Assembly: GCA_012934845.2 (NCBI GenBank)
Contig: WNNJ02002634.1
Coordinates: 1 to 64,000 of the forward strand
Length of the DNA: 64,000 bases
Source of the DNA: Pomphorhynchus laevis
Taxonomy: Eukaryota; Acanthocephala; Palaeacanthocephala; Echinorhynchida; Pomphorhynchidae
Direction: 5' to 3'
A program made the position numbers and the translations under genes. Shown piece by piece: positions 22,181 to 33,799 of the stretch; positions within the stretch are counted from its first letter, which is position 1; every line of letters starts with the position of its first letter. The notes under the pieces were generated by a model that was not told where the DNA came from, made no database searches, and was given only the letters and a program-made list of their open reading frames with translations.

Positions 22181-22410
22181 ATTTTAAAAATATTGAAGGG
22201 TAATCAAAATTAATACGAATATAAAATACTATTTTATGAATAGTATTTTATACTATTTTATAAAATACTATTTTACTCGAGAATTTTCATAACACAAAGA
22301 AAATATAATACGATTTTGGTACGCTTTATTCAACTTTGGATTTAGATGATATAAAGGAATTGAAAGAAATAGTATGTTTACTAACCTTGTATTAGGAAAT
22401 AGACTATTAA
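22180..22410 (+). mobile_element. Penelope-like RT fragment, fossil
   Basis: Related to 53260-53460. The plus-strand translation resembles YDFGTLYSTLDLDDIKELK, like the YDFSTLYTN motif of Penelope RTs. Decayed, with a palindromic insertion around 22220-22275. Confidence 0.5.
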
Positions 22411-23441
22411 ATAATATAATTAAAATTTTGATAACCTTATTCTACACGTCAGCCTCTTTTGTTATTTATCCATCGCTTTTATTTATTCATCGCTTTTGGA
22501 AACTAAATGTTAAAATACAATGTATTTTTGATATTTAGCAAAATTGGTAAGAAACATTTCAGTAGTGAAAACGATATTTTATCGTTTCATATAATCACTT
22601 TAAAATAATGGACTGAAATAACATTCCAGTATATTACCTTTATTATATTTCATAAATATACATATTAATTAATATAATCTATAATAGTATATAACTAATA
22701 ATAATTTAAATAATAATTATAATTAATAATATAATAATTAATTAACATATATTAATTAATTTATATAATATTTTGTGTATAAAGTTTTTTTAAATAATAT
22801 AATTTTATCGGTTTTGTTTTCTTATTTAATAATAACACAAATGGATATTAACTGTCTTAAGTTTACATATATCGTCATTATGTTTATACACTACGTACCC
22901 TATACTGTAATACAGTATAGGGTACGCTATATTACACTATATTATATAATATATTACATATTATACAATATAATATATTACATATTATACGTACACTATA
23001 TTACATTATATACATTATATACTGTATTATATACAGTATATACATTATATACTGTATTTAAAATAGTGGATTCTATGAATCCACTATTTTAATGTTTAAT
23101 CCACTATCTTGTAGCCAGTAAGAATCATTTATAAGTAGCTCATATAAACTGTTAATATTTACAACAAATAAGTGCATTTAAGTTGATAACAACTTTTAAT
23201 TTTCCTTACATTCTTTTGAATTATTAAAAAGTAAATCATTTTAAAAATTTGTCGTTATTTAAATTTTCTAATAGTCATATACTTGTAATAAAACCGACTA
23301 TATTATTTTACTGCTTAGACATGCTTATCGAACCATAACCGTGAAGATATATTATTTCTTTACATTGTAAGCAATAAGTTCACCATGACATTTATAATAA
23401 CGTATATCGTATTTTGTAAATTTTAAAGGTTTGGCTTAAAA
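22411..23441. other. AT-rich stretch with palindromic microsatellites
   Basis: Low-complexity ta-rich DNA at 22620-23050. Two clean hairpins: 22894-22926 (16-bp arms, 1-nt loop, cgtaccctatactgta) and 23060-23090 (14-bp arms, aaaatagtggattc, 3-nt loop). The last 100 bp is the 5' flank of the gene at 23442. Confidence 0.5.
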
Positions 23442-24161
23442 ATGAATTCTAAATTTCGTCGCTATACTTTCGAAATTGACAATGTTGGACGTCGAGTGAT
23501 AGACGATGACTCAAACGATAGTCCATTGCCAGTTTTCTTGGAATTAAACAGTATTAAGCGTTACCCGGATTTAATTTCTCAATGCGAAGAGGAAAAAATA
23601 CTATCGGCAATTTCTAATTCGTTATGGTCGACATCAAAATCAAATGTAAAAAAGCAAGAGTATGGACCAAAAATTGACTTTGCTAAGCATGCAATCGATT
23701 GCTCATTCAATACTGGATTACCAATATATAGCCGTGAATTAATAAAAAGATTAAGAACAAAATCAGATATCGATTTTAAACCAGATAGGTTGCGAATTCT
23801 TGAAGTGTGTGATTGCCGTAGTACTATAGTTATTCCTTGGGTTCCAAGCGAACACCATGCACATCAGTGGATATTCTCAGATACTACTATCATTATGTGC
23901 CTGCAGTCTGATGTTGTGATATGCTTAGATGAAGTGGACTTGGATCAATCAAATGCATTAAAAAACTACAATGTACCAACACGCGCAGAGATTCCTCTTA
24001 ATGCAAGATCAATGCTTATTCTATCAGAAAAGGCTGCTAATCTCCAAGTCAATTTGGATGCAACTGAAAACTTTACAAGATGCATACTGCTAGTCTATAA
24101 TTCGATAAGGATCGGTATAAAATACGTATTTGAAATCAGTTATTACATTAGAATGTTGTGA
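23442..24161 (+). CDS. ALKBH4-like protein lacking the iron-binding triad (probable pseudoenzyme)
   Basis: Single-exon frame of 239 aa with a good ATG (aaaaATGaat). The order of conserved blocks follows ALKBH4, an AlkB-family Fe(II)/2-oxoglutarate dioxygenase: an acidic helix before the core (CEEEKILSAI), then the signature KKQEYGPKIDF (family RKQDYGPKVNF), GLPIYSRELIKRL (GLPSFSREVVRRM), then the jelly-roll strands and IPLNARSMLIL (IPLPARSLLVL). Where ALKBH4 has PHLDD, giving the HxD iron ligands, this protein has PWVPS. Where the second His lies (RHQWKHAI) it has NLQVNLDAT. All three metal ligands appear to be lost while the frame is open, suggesting a structural role such as protein binding, or rapid decay. 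No N-terminal cysteine cluster is seen. Assignment is from remembered family motifs. Confidence 0.65.
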   Translation: MNSKFRRYTFEIDNVGRRVIDDDSNDSPLPVFLELNSIKRYPDLISQCEEEKILSAISNSLWSTSKSNVKKQEYGPKIDFAKHAIDCSFNTGLPIYSRELIKRLRTKSDIDFKPDRLRILEVCDCRSTIVIPWVPSEHHAHQWIFSDTTIIMCLQSDVVICLDEVDLDQSNALKNYNVPTRAEIPLNARSMLILSEKAANLQVNLDATENFTRCILLVYNSIRIGIKYVFEISYYIRML

Positions 24162-25424
24162 TTCGCTATATTGTGAATAACAACGTGATCGTTGTATAGC
24201 TCATATCCAAATATCGTTGTAAAGTTCATAATATAATATACGGTATAAAATAAATAATATATTATATTACAGAAAAGTATTATATAATATAATTTGATAT
24301 AACATTTAATAGTTACAATATATTATTATTTTTTTCAAAATGCTATTTATTTAATCTAAATTACATAATAAATGGGTCCAATACGTGTTTGGGCCTCAAA
24401 TTGGCCCAATAAGTGTTTTTAAAGTTTTGCTAAATAAATTCTTTCAAATTAAATTTCATTCGACGTTGTCTGCGATGCTTTTGCATTCCTGTAAGTAGAT
24501 CTGACTGTCTAATACACATTGAAGCTGCAATAGCAAAGTTGCGACCCAGCGGAACCCGTAATTATGTTATACAACTTGAGTATTCTTCATATTTTTATGA
24601 GCTAGTTCCTTATTAATTGCTTTGGGAATAAAATCATCGTTTTTACTACATCTTGAAATAACTACCAGTATAAATATCCCTATGTCGATCTGCGATACAC
24701 GTTCGCCGTATTTGGCGTATTTCTGGTTTTCGTGACACAAGTAGCATGATTGTCGAGATATATTGGAAGGTGACAGAACATTAAAATGCTATGATAATAT
24801 ATCGTAATATATAATATATATACTATATATTATAATATATATAATATAATGTATAGTATATATAATGTATATTATAATGTATTACTATATAGTAATATAA
24901 TATATATAGTAACTATGATTATATATTATAATATATCTAACCTAAAATATGAAATAAATATTTTTATATATTTTAAGTTTTTATTTCATATAAAATATAT
25001 TCTTTAAAATTCAGCAGTATACTGGGTGAGCGAGTAAAGGTTTTATATACGATTAGTGCTATAAAACGAGTAGTGTCCTTAGCAAACTCAAAATAATTTG
25101 ATCATTAATTTTAATGAACTGGAGAACAGTAAGAAATAAATTGGATAGATATAAACTAAACTATAAAAGTATACTTCACTTTCTGGCTATAAAAATTATT
25201 AATAAAATCTTAATATCACCACAACTGAACATATGATATGTGTTACATTTTATATTCTATAAAATGTTACATTTTATATTCTATAAAATGTAATTTATTT
25301 AGTTGAAGTATATTTTAGAAATAAAAATATCCGATAATTTTATAATAAATCCGATAATATTAACAGATGTTATCGGATTATATTATCTCCACTATATATT
25401 AGTATAATTTAATATAACGTTCAT
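24162..25424. other. AT-rich intergenic stretch
   Basis: No gene recognised. 24800-24930 is a ta-rich microsatellite. 25246-25310 holds tandem palindromes of acattttatattctataaaa type. Confidence 0.45.
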
Positions 25425-25580
25425 TTAATCCTATCTATAAGCACCTAGCAGTACACTACATTTCAGTATTGGTGGACATCATTAGCTACTAATCCAATAT
25501 CTACGTTTCACGTTTCGGTCCGTTCTAATTTTGTCTGACGATCACTCGACTCGTCTGCTTTTTTTGGCATTTTAGATTTA
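25425..25580. repeat. Diverged relative of the 6.5-kb MITE interior
   Basis: Shares aatcctatc, gtacactac, ggtggacatcat, cctacgtttc-type and gtttcggtcc segments in the same order as 6565-6650. Old and truncated. Confidence 0.5.
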
Positions 25581-25739
25581 ATGAAAGACTTCAGTCGTAC
25601 ATTTTGCAAATTTAATTGAAATCCTTTCTGATTTCAAATTAAATCAGCATTGGTAGATGAAGGTGCTACCTTCAATTTGAAAACCGAACTATTTTTCCTA
25701 ATAATTACCATTATCAAACTAGTCATCTAATAACCGAAT

Positions 25740-26030
25740 TATTCTCGCAATATTAATCAATTCCTCACGATGCTAAACGAAACTCAGATGCATAAAGCGT
25801 TTTTACTGGCTTGTTGCGGGTGTGGACCTTCTAGTACAAATACTGAGCATACATTACGTATGCTTAGTCATTATATGTGTGACGAAAAACTTTAACAATG
25901 ACAGACTCGTTTCGTTCTAACCGAACTCATCAGTACCGTCACCACAATAATCATCCATAGGCACCTTAAAACACGCTTAAACAGTGTTTAAAGCTCGGAA
26001 AGCGGAACTACCCTTAATCTGAATCGCCAG
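25740..26030 (-). mobile_element. Penelope-like terminal repeat copy, fossil
   Basis: Matches the left arm at 19125-19318 in the same orientation (ttattctcgcaatatt, then the hammerhead region, then catccataggcacctta). Diverged by perhaps 15-20 per cent. Confidence 0.6.
25898..25939 (-). ncRNA. Hammerhead ribozyme, decayed stem I
   Basis: The minus strand reads ACGGTA, CTGATGA, stem GTTC-GGTTA-GAAC, GAAA, CGAG, TC. The core and a compensated stem II (GTTC/GAAC where the 19.2-kb copy has GCTC/GAGC) are intact, but the closing stem I partner is TGTCAT instead of TACCGT. Probably inactive now. Confidence 0.6.
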
Positions 26031-26321
26031 AAAGAATTTACTATCTCTAATCATAGTTATCTAATCATCATTAGAGAACACTATTGGTGATAGTGTATTT
26101 TGATAAAGGACAGTAGTCCGAAACATGCAAAAATTAAAAAAGCAGAGCTTTCCTGTTTTCAATTATCATTACGAAAATTAATCTCGAAAGACAGTTCCGA
26201 GAAGGCAGTTCTCACTATGCTAAATGTAATATGTACACTAGCACTATATATAGGTAAAATCGATTTTGATTTACACCCGCGTTGTTTGATCATTCTAAGA
26301 TGCTTCAATATTTAAAAAATC

Positions 26322-26840
26322 AGTATCCAAAAGAGGAAAAAATGCAACAAGAGTATTATTTATTTAATACGTTTCGGCACAATGCCTTCTTCAGTTTTTG
26401 CTTACACACAACATCAAAACAACAGCGTTTGCAACTTTATATTAAATTTTGTCATCATTCACCACGGAAGAACTTCTCGACTTTATGGTGTTTTTTTTCT
26501 TTTATAAAAGTCATACTTATTTTCATCATTTAGCATTTTGTCCCGTCATAATATGTCCTATCAAGTAGTTTTCTACTGTTGTACGTTCATAGTATCGGTC
26601 TTTCATGAGAGTTGTAAACATCAATATGTTGATGAAACAAAACGCCAATCGAAAGACAGATTAACAAATCGAAGGGCAGATATCAAGTCATCAATCTCAG
26701 TAAAAAATTACAATTACGGTGTAGTAGCGCACTGTGTAGAATACCCGTCACATGAGTTCGTTACAACAATAATCAGCGCAGATATCAAAGGATAAATAAA
26801 TAATACTCTTGTTGTATTTTTTCCTCTTTTTGATACTGAT
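26322..26840 (+). mobile_element. Penelope-like GIY-YIG end flanked by inverted 46-bp ends, fossil
   Basis: The frame near 26575-26795 contains CKHQYVDETKRQSKDRLTNR and HEFVTTIIS, the GIY-YIG endonuclease of a Penelope-like element in a broken copy. The segment is bracketed by inverted repeats 26322-26368 and 26794-26840 (aaagaggaaaaaatgcaaca and complement). The left arm carries, on the minus strand, CTGAAGAA, stem GGCA-TTG-TGCC and GAAAC (26372-26394), a hammerhead relic with one changed core base. Confidence 0.65.
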
Positions 26841-26849
26841 TATATATAA

Positions 26850-27950
26850 AATTCAATATCTGACTGTGTTAAACTGTGCTCCGGGAGCTAATAAGCTTCA
26901 GTTTCATAATTGTAGATGTTGCCAAAAACCGGAGTTCGATTACAAGTAGAGCAGATTTCCTTATCACTCCTAGACGAGCTGATGGTAGCCGGCAGCACTC
27001 ATCAGTAGGGTGAACTGCCATCAGTCGTTTCGGCTGCCTTGTGATATATTAGATAGGCATTTCCGAGAATTTGCTAACGTGGTAGCATGGGCATAGCCTC
27101 TTTAAACTAACCATGTGCTTTCGGGACCATCCTAAATTTATTCGGCAGGAATTTTACTTGCTGTCGTTGCTTGCTTTCTCACAGGATCCTTTGGAGGATA
27201 CATTTTTATAATTCTATATCTGACTGTGTTAAACTGTGCTCCGGGAGCTAATAAATTTCAGTTTCATAATTGTAGATGTTGCCAAAAACCGGAGTTCGAT
27301 TACAAGTAGAGCAGATTTCCTTATCACTCCTAGACGAGCTGATGGTAGCCGGCAGCACTCACCAGTAGGGTGAACTACAATCAGTCGTTTCCGCTGCCTT
27401 GTGATATATTAAATAGGCATTTCCGAGAATTTGCTAACGTGGTAGCATGGGCGTAGCCTCTTTAAACTAACCATGTGCTTTCCGGACCATCCTAAATTTA
27501 TTCGGCAGGAATTTTACTTGCTGTCGTTGCTTGCTTTCTCACAGGATCCTTTGGAGGATACATTTTTATAATTCTATATCTGACTGCGTTAAACTGTGCT
27601 CCGGGAGCTAATAAATTTCAATTCATAATTGTAGATGTTGCCAAAAACCGGAGTTCGATTACAATTAGAGCGGATTTCCTTATCACTCCTAGACGAGCTG
27701 ATGGTAGCCGGCTGCACTGATCAGTAGGGCGAACTACCATCAGTCGTTTCGGCTGCCTTGTGATATATTAAATAGGCATTTCCGAGAATTTGCTAACGTG
27801 GTAGCATGGGCATAGCCTCTTTAAACTAACCATGTGCTTTCCGGACCATCCTAATTTTATTCGGCAGGAATTTTACTTGCTGTCGTTGCTTGCTTTCTCA
27901 CAGGATCCTTTGGAGGATACATTTTTATAATTCTATATCTGACTGTGTTA

Positions 27951-28013
<63 letters not shown>

Positions 28014-28262
28014 ATTCAATATCTGACTGTGTTAAACTGTGCTCCGGGAGCTAATAAGCTTTAGTTTTATAATTGTAGATGTTGCCAAAAACCGGAGTTC
28101 GATTACAAATAGAGCAGATTTCCTTATCACTCCTAGACACCTTAATCATCCATAGGCACCTTAATACACGCTTAAAGTAGAGCAGACTTCCTTATCACTC
28201 CTAGACGAGCTGATGGTAGCCGGCAGCACTCATCAGTAGGGTGAACTACCATCAGTCGTTTC
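26850..28262. repeat. Tandem array of ~359-bp units following the Penelope end
   Basis: Three full units start near 26852, 27212 and 27571 (attcwatatctgactgtgtt ...), about 95 per cent alike. Then comes a TA microsatellite and a fourth, partial unit from about 28015 to 28262, containing an inserted 40-bp terminal-repeat piece (ccataggcaccttaatacac). Each unit contains a hairpin-forming stretch (ctgatggtag ... ctaccatcag) around actcatcagta. Adjacent to the GIY-YIG end, so probably Penelope-derived tandem 3' repeats. Confidence 0.8.
27948..28010. repeat. (TA)n microsatellite
   Basis: About 60 bp of nearly pure ta repeat separating the third and fourth units of the array. Confidence 0.95.
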
Positions 28263-28902
28263 GTTAGAAGGAACTAGCGAAATTATAAAATCAATTTATT
28301 TTGCTGATTGTTCCTGTAATTAATATAAAATAAATGATTATACTCAAAACATGCTCGAAATCAAATCTTTTTAGAGTATTTTATTAAATAAAATATTTAC
28401 TTTTTTATATTTTATATTTGGCAAAATATAAAAAGATATATATTATAAATATATTTATATTTATATCTATAAATATCAAAAATTTGTGTAAATGTAATTT
28501 CACAAAGAAATAAATATATTAAAATAAATAATAAATAATTAAATAAATAATTACATATCTGTTTTCATATACTCATTTGCACGTAATTTCCATGTTTGTC
28601 TCGCGAGTATACCTACAATCGCGGTATACTCGCGTTATCTCACGAGTATACCTACGATACTTTGCATAATAACAAAATATCGAAGTATGCTATCCAATTC
28701 ATTTATTTGTACCTATTGAACACTTTTCAATACACATAAAGACTTAGTATTAAGTCAATACGCTTGGCTATCAATACTTTAATGTTACAGTAGATCTCCT
28801 TGCACATGAAAATAAATAGTTTGAATTTAATGACTCTCAAAAACATCCGTAAAATATAATTACCCGAATGTACTTTAGTTTCATAATTGCAATTATTTTC
28901 TG
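28263..28902. other. 5' flank of the gene at 28903
   Basis: AT-rich, no gene recognised. A hairpin with 12-bp arms cgcgagtatacc (28602-28613) and its complement (28623-28634) is followed by a third partial copy. The unusual gc content of this hairpin stands out. Confidence 0.5.
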
Positions 28903-30357
28903 ATGCGTATTTTTACTCGATCAGTAAAATTGGATTGTAATCAGATCGCTGCTTCGGATCGTGAGTGCATCCAATATTATCGTGACAAATTTATCGGAAT
29001 TTCGATTTCTCAATTTGCAAGCGAATACTCCGACTACGTTTTCAAAGACCAGGTGAAAACAATGCCACTTGCTGTAAACACATTTGAAGAACATCATTTA
29101 CCAATTGATTTGGTAAAATCAATAATTGAACATAGTTACTCAATTTCTATAAAAGGCATTCACATTATTGAAGGATTCTATGACACTAATTTTAAAATTG
29201 TTTCTACCGAACATGAAAAGGAACAGCTGTATTGGTCGAAACTGATTCTACAGTCGGCATTAGTTGATAACGTATCAATAAATGTAAGTTGTCATCTACA
29301 GAATTGGCTTAATATCAACACAAAAATGAGTGTGCCATTTGTTAGAAATCCAAGCATGGCTTATAAAATGGTAGACGAAAAGTCGGTAATCCGTAGACAA
29401 AGCTTAAATGACGTTATGGACAGTGATTATTGTATAATCATTGAACAACATAGAACCCATTTAATATGGTTATTAAATTATATTGAGAATATTAAGCGCA
29501 TTTCGGTATCTAGCATACATGATATACATCAATGTGTACCAAAGTTTACCAAGACGATAAAATTGTTTCACGAGTCTTGTGAACAATACATTCAACTTAA
29601 TCGTCAACAGAAACCGAAATTACGGCAATTTCTAACCTTAGATTCAATTAAATCAGACTTGGAGATGATGGCTATGAAAACGTTTATGATCGATAACCAG
29701 AATACACAGAAGTTACTACTATGCTGTGCTCATTATTTTAAAGAAACCTTGATGAACTTTAACGATGAAATTCATATGATAGCTGATATCAAAATGGGTA
29801 TAATTCATACGCAATTCAGTGCTGACTGTCTAGTTGACTGTACCAACGGAGCTGATGCAGACTCTACATATACCGTTATGCATTTTGTTAGTATTAAACA
29901 AGGGTTTCTGTTAACCGACTATCTAATGGCAGCTTGGCGACTCTATGTACATTTAAAATGTTCAGTCATTACAACAGACGAAGAATCATCATCGACTGTA
30001 GTGTTCAATGACATACTGATGAAAATGTTACAATGTAGAAACTTTGGCAGCAATACTACAGATAGTGACAGGTACTGCTTCAAGGATCAGTGTAACACGA
30101 GTGTTTTACAAGGATCAGAACGAAAGCTTCTATACCCACTACTTCTTTGCGTAGGCGCCTGGTGTATAGTTGAATTCGGAGAGCAAGTGATGATTCTTAG
30201 CTCACATCAAGGCTATAGTAATACGTACTTGTCTAAGCTTAAACTGTCACTTGACGTTTCTATCAAGTTACTTGAAGATCTTTGCAGAACTACGAAATTG
30301 ATCGGCTCCAAACCGGATGCAGTTATTTCTCAACAGGTTGGAATCGTGGCATTTTAA
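28903..30357 (+). CDS. Uncharacterised intronless 484-aa protein
   Basis: One open frame from ATG (MRIFTRSVKLDCNQ) to TAA with no intron. Composition is that of a soluble, mostly helical protein: helical segments around residues 180-215 (LIWLLNYIENIKR), 240-300 (LTLDSIKSDLEMMAMKTF, then LLLCCAHYFKETLMNF) and 400-470 (LLYPLLLCVGAWCIVEF, LSLDVSIKLLEDLCR). No signal peptide; the hydrophobic run near 410-430 is too interrupted for a confident membrane span. Many cysteines are spread through it but no zinc-finger spacing is visible. I recognise no family. The long open frame in AT-rich DNA, with conservative codon use, argues for a real gene. It is not flanked by element ends, so there is no sign that it is transposon-borne. 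Confidence 0.7.
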   Translation: MRIFTRSVKLDCNQIAASDRECIQYYRDKFIGISISQFASEYSDYVFKDQVKTMPLAVNTFEEHHLPIDLVKSIIEHSYSISIKGIHIIEGFYDTNFKIVSTEHEKEQLYWSKLILQSALVDNVSINVSCHLQNWLNINTKMSVPFVRNPSMAYKMVDEKSVIRRQSLNDVMDSDYCIIIEQHRTHLIWLLNYIENIKRISVSSIHDIHQCVPKFTKTIKLFHESCEQYIQLNRQQKPKLRQFLTLDSIKSDLEMMAMKTFMIDNQNTQKLLLCCAHYFKETLMNFNDEIHMIADIKMGIIHTQFSADCLVDCTNGADADSTYTVMHFVSIKQGFLLTDYLMAAWRLYVHLKCSVITTDEESSSTVVFNDILMKMLQCRNFGSNTTDSDRYCFKDQCNTSVLQGSERKLLYPLLLCVGAWCIVEFGEQVMILSSHQGYSNTYLSKLKLSLDVSIKLLEDLCRTTKLIGSKPDAVISQQVGIVAF

Positions 30358-32299
30358 ATTATAAAATCTTCTCTATCGAAACATCAACCTAGACTTTTAA
30401 ATCTTACCAATATCAAATAGATTAGTGAACACGATTATATTAGTGATTAAGTGAACATACAAGCAATATCTAGTAGGAGTGATTATATTCCATCGTATTA
30501 AATTTAACAGTTTGTGTTGTCATAGATACCTTCCTTACAGTGTGATGATTGGATTTCGCTAAATTGCTTTTTGAAGGAAACTATTTGACTTTATTACTGA
30601 ATTGATAGAAACCAACTATTGCTTATTTAACAATGCAGGTTTACCAAATGCTTTATATATTAATTTACTACATGTTATTTATTCATTCCATAATATCCTT
30701 TTGTATATTACAATATAGTTTTTATAAATTCTTTTCAGTGTGATTAGTTATTGCTGATGAGTAAACAATATTAATTGTGAGTGTGGATTAAAAAATATTA
30801 TAATTAATTATTTAATGAGGATTTCCCGTCATTATGCATTGATACAATCACTATATAGAAGTGACTATCTAGATGCCTTAAATCGAGCAAAACTATTTAA
30901 AACATTTTACAAGTTTACAATATTATAATTTCGAATTTTTATTAGCAACTGATGACATCGTCAGGAAGAAAGTTGCAAACAACGAACCAAAGTTCAAGTT
31001 GGAAAATCTTTTACAAACATAAGTGTCTTCTTTGATATTTTTTATTTTTTAATAATAATGGAAAAACAGTTACGTTTTGTAGATTAGCCGCAGTTACTCT
31101 GGTAAATCCCTTACTGCTTCAAAAACGAAGTCCGCCAATATTGGACGCGTGGACATCGAAGTGCCGCAGAACAAATTTTTGCAAGAAACATACTAATATA
31201 TGTCGATTAATGATATCGTCATATTATGCTCTCTATTTTGCTGTTCAGTATTTTTTAGAAATAGTGATTCAATGCATGCTCGTGCACACATGCCGGCTCG
31301 CCAGAAGTCGCCCGAATTAGGGGACAAAATGATCTGTGCTCCGTTGTATATCTTTTCTTCAGACATACATTTTCTATTTTCGTGACATGTGTGCCATCTG
31401 TCGACTTTTCGCAGTAGGATGAAGCATGATTGTTGAAAACGACTATTTCGAAAAATGTGCGCTCCATACTCTCACCGAAAAGCCCATTACACATTATGTC
31501 AACAAGAGCATCATCTGGTATGGTTGTTGTGCTAATATCAAACTACTTTTTAGGAACTGGAGTCAGAGAGTAATGCACACACATTCCAACAAACTGAGTT
31601 CAACTTCTAAATCAAAAAAATTTCGAAGTTATTTATGACAGATGATTAAATGCGCCTTTTTTGCATGATAGAGCATAGTGCTGTTAATCTCTGACCTCAT
31701 GACACCTTTTCCGTAAGCTTCGGGAATTAAATCATGCCGAATAGAGAGATCATCTCAAAGCTTTGCGTTGACAACTGACATTCTCAAGAAACTTTCTCAT
31801 CTCTTGTTAACCAATTAGAAACACATTTCCACATTTTTCGCATCACAGGTGTGCTCTATCGCTTGAGCTTTTCAGCAAGACTGTGAATTTTTTCTTTGCG
31901 TTCGTTTTGAATTGTAGACAATAGGCGTACTACCGACTAACCAATTCCTAAAGCAGGTTCTTCATATATATAAATAAGAAATATATATAAATATATATAA
32001 AATATATTATATATAATATATATTTATATATGTTATATATATTATATATATTTAGATATATATAAGATGACATTCCCGAGTTAATGAAATTCACGATATA
32101 CATGCTTGCATCGCAATATGATCCCCTTGACGTCTTCTGCGGACAATAAATTACCTCCTTGAGAAATAATATCTTACAACATCGTTCTTGTGTGAACGAT
32201 GGAGTAATATATGGAGTAAGACATGGAGTATTCATGACCCAATGAAGTTGTATTTCGAATAAATATGAACATGCTTGTTGTGAATGCTAGAGTATATTC
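30358..32299. other. Intergenic stretch, nothing firmly recognised
   Basis: 30358-31000 is AT-rich 3' flank. 31030-31960 has more balanced composition and short open frames on both strands, suggesting an old transposon, but no motif could be matched. 31975-32070 is a ta-rich microsatellite. Confidence 0.4.
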
Positions 32300-33400
32300 G
32301 TACTCAAATGTTGAGCAAGGTTCCAATGAAACAAGATTCTCTACTATCGATGGAGAACCCTTTGGAGATACTCCAACGACCAGTTTTACGAATCTTTAAA
32401 AGTAGGACGACCGAAAATCTAGTGTACTTTGAGCAGATGCCAGATTTTTGGTTAATAATATCAAGTCATCAGCATAGAGCGCACATGATACATCATAAGA
32501 TTCATTACGAAGATGTATAGGCAAATTTATTAAAATAAGGAGAATAACAAAGGACTGAGTGCGTCTTCTTGTGAAACAACGATTATCAAAGATAGAATTA
32601 AATAAAATGCAAAAACTATCACTAACACACACTCTAGTGTCAAGTTTACCAAGTAGCATAGAACGATTTACTATATTGAATACCCGCTTAAAATCAACGA
32701 ATGTTATGTCATTCATTGATCTACCGTGAGCGAAACAATTTGTGACCTCGTCGCAGACGTATTCTATAGAATCAGATGTTGACCCGTTAGGGCAGCAATT
32801 GTCATGTTGCTCTGAAGGTTAAATGTATTCATGATGTAGCAGGAAACATTACACGAGTCTGAAGTTTATAGCTATGATTAATGATCACAATTCACAGATT
32901 TGTATTCATCGAACCTAAGTCGTCTTTACATTAGTTCATGATGTTGAATGAACCATCGCGCCACGACCTCTGGAATAAATTACATTTGAACAGTAGATTA
33001 GAAAGTTGTGTTCAGTAGCCTATCAAAATATCGATCATGGAATTAAACTGTTTACACAATTAATCTAAACCAGTAGCTTTATGATTCTTCAAGATTGGGA
33101 TGGATATTTCAACTTTGAAAGAGGTGAAAGGTACATTCCGATAATCTGAACAACATATAATATTGAGGTAGGAGATTGGAGATAATAGCGTATTTTCCGA
33201 CAGAGAATGTCGTAGGATATATTGTGTGAAAACCTGTTGTCTATTGGAATACTGGAAGAGTTATTAATGTGAGCTTTTTTAAGTATCCACGGTGCTAAAT
33301 CAGCCTTAGTTAATTCTCTTCGTCTCATTTCTAAACGATATTCTCTACGAAACATAAGTAAATTCTGGAGTACCTATACAGTTCTATCTATACATTGAAA
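32300..33400 (-). mobile_element. Old LINE RT (minus strand)
   Basis: The minus strand encodes reverse-transcriptase motifs: ISIPILKNHKATGLD near 33.1 kb, ITFVDFKRVFNIVNRSMLLGKL near 32.7 kb, NLPIHLRNE and the catalytic ALYADDLILLTKN near 32.45 kb. Many frame breaks and stops. It is the RT half of the same element whose endonuclease lies at 33800-34165. Confidence 0.7.
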
Positions 33401-33799
33401 CAAAAAATATTTGTTTTAATAGAAACAAATATTTATGGAATTGTTTGAAACATAATGATTTGAGTTGAGTCTTTACGGTTATCAGAATCATAACTACACC
33501 CGCTAAAACGGTTATTGCTATTGTTGGAATGCTGTCACCCGGTTTTCTGTTCCAAGTAAATGGAAAGCTAAAGCAAGCTGTCTATGATCAATTAAAGAAA
33601 GACAGTTTCAATCTAGGTTGCCGGAACAGTTCTATTGAATCTATGTTGTATATACAATCGAAGAGACAATATATAGGCTTTTTCTTACGCAATAACGCTA
33701 ATTTTGAGGCTAGTTCTAACCCTTTATCTTACCTGGACGTTTGTGAATACAATATCTATACAGCTTATACATGTTGTTGATTCGTAATACCAACTTTAA

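Noticed and set aside
22775-23092. Open frame in ta-rich DNA as a gene
   Set aside because: The translation is low-complexity Tyr/Ile sequence from microsatellite and palindrome DNA.
27200-27760. Hammerhead in the 359-bp tandem unit
   Set aside because: A CTGATGA-like motif and GAAAC exist on the minus strand but in the wrong order within a unit; only a loop of about 300 nt across units would join them.
30945-30985. ctgatgacatcgtcag with a nearby gaaa as a hammerhead
   Set aside because: No stem II can form between the two core boxes.
31255-31640. Short open frames on both strands as a gene or mariner transposase
   Set aside because: No transposase or other family motif could be matched in any frame.
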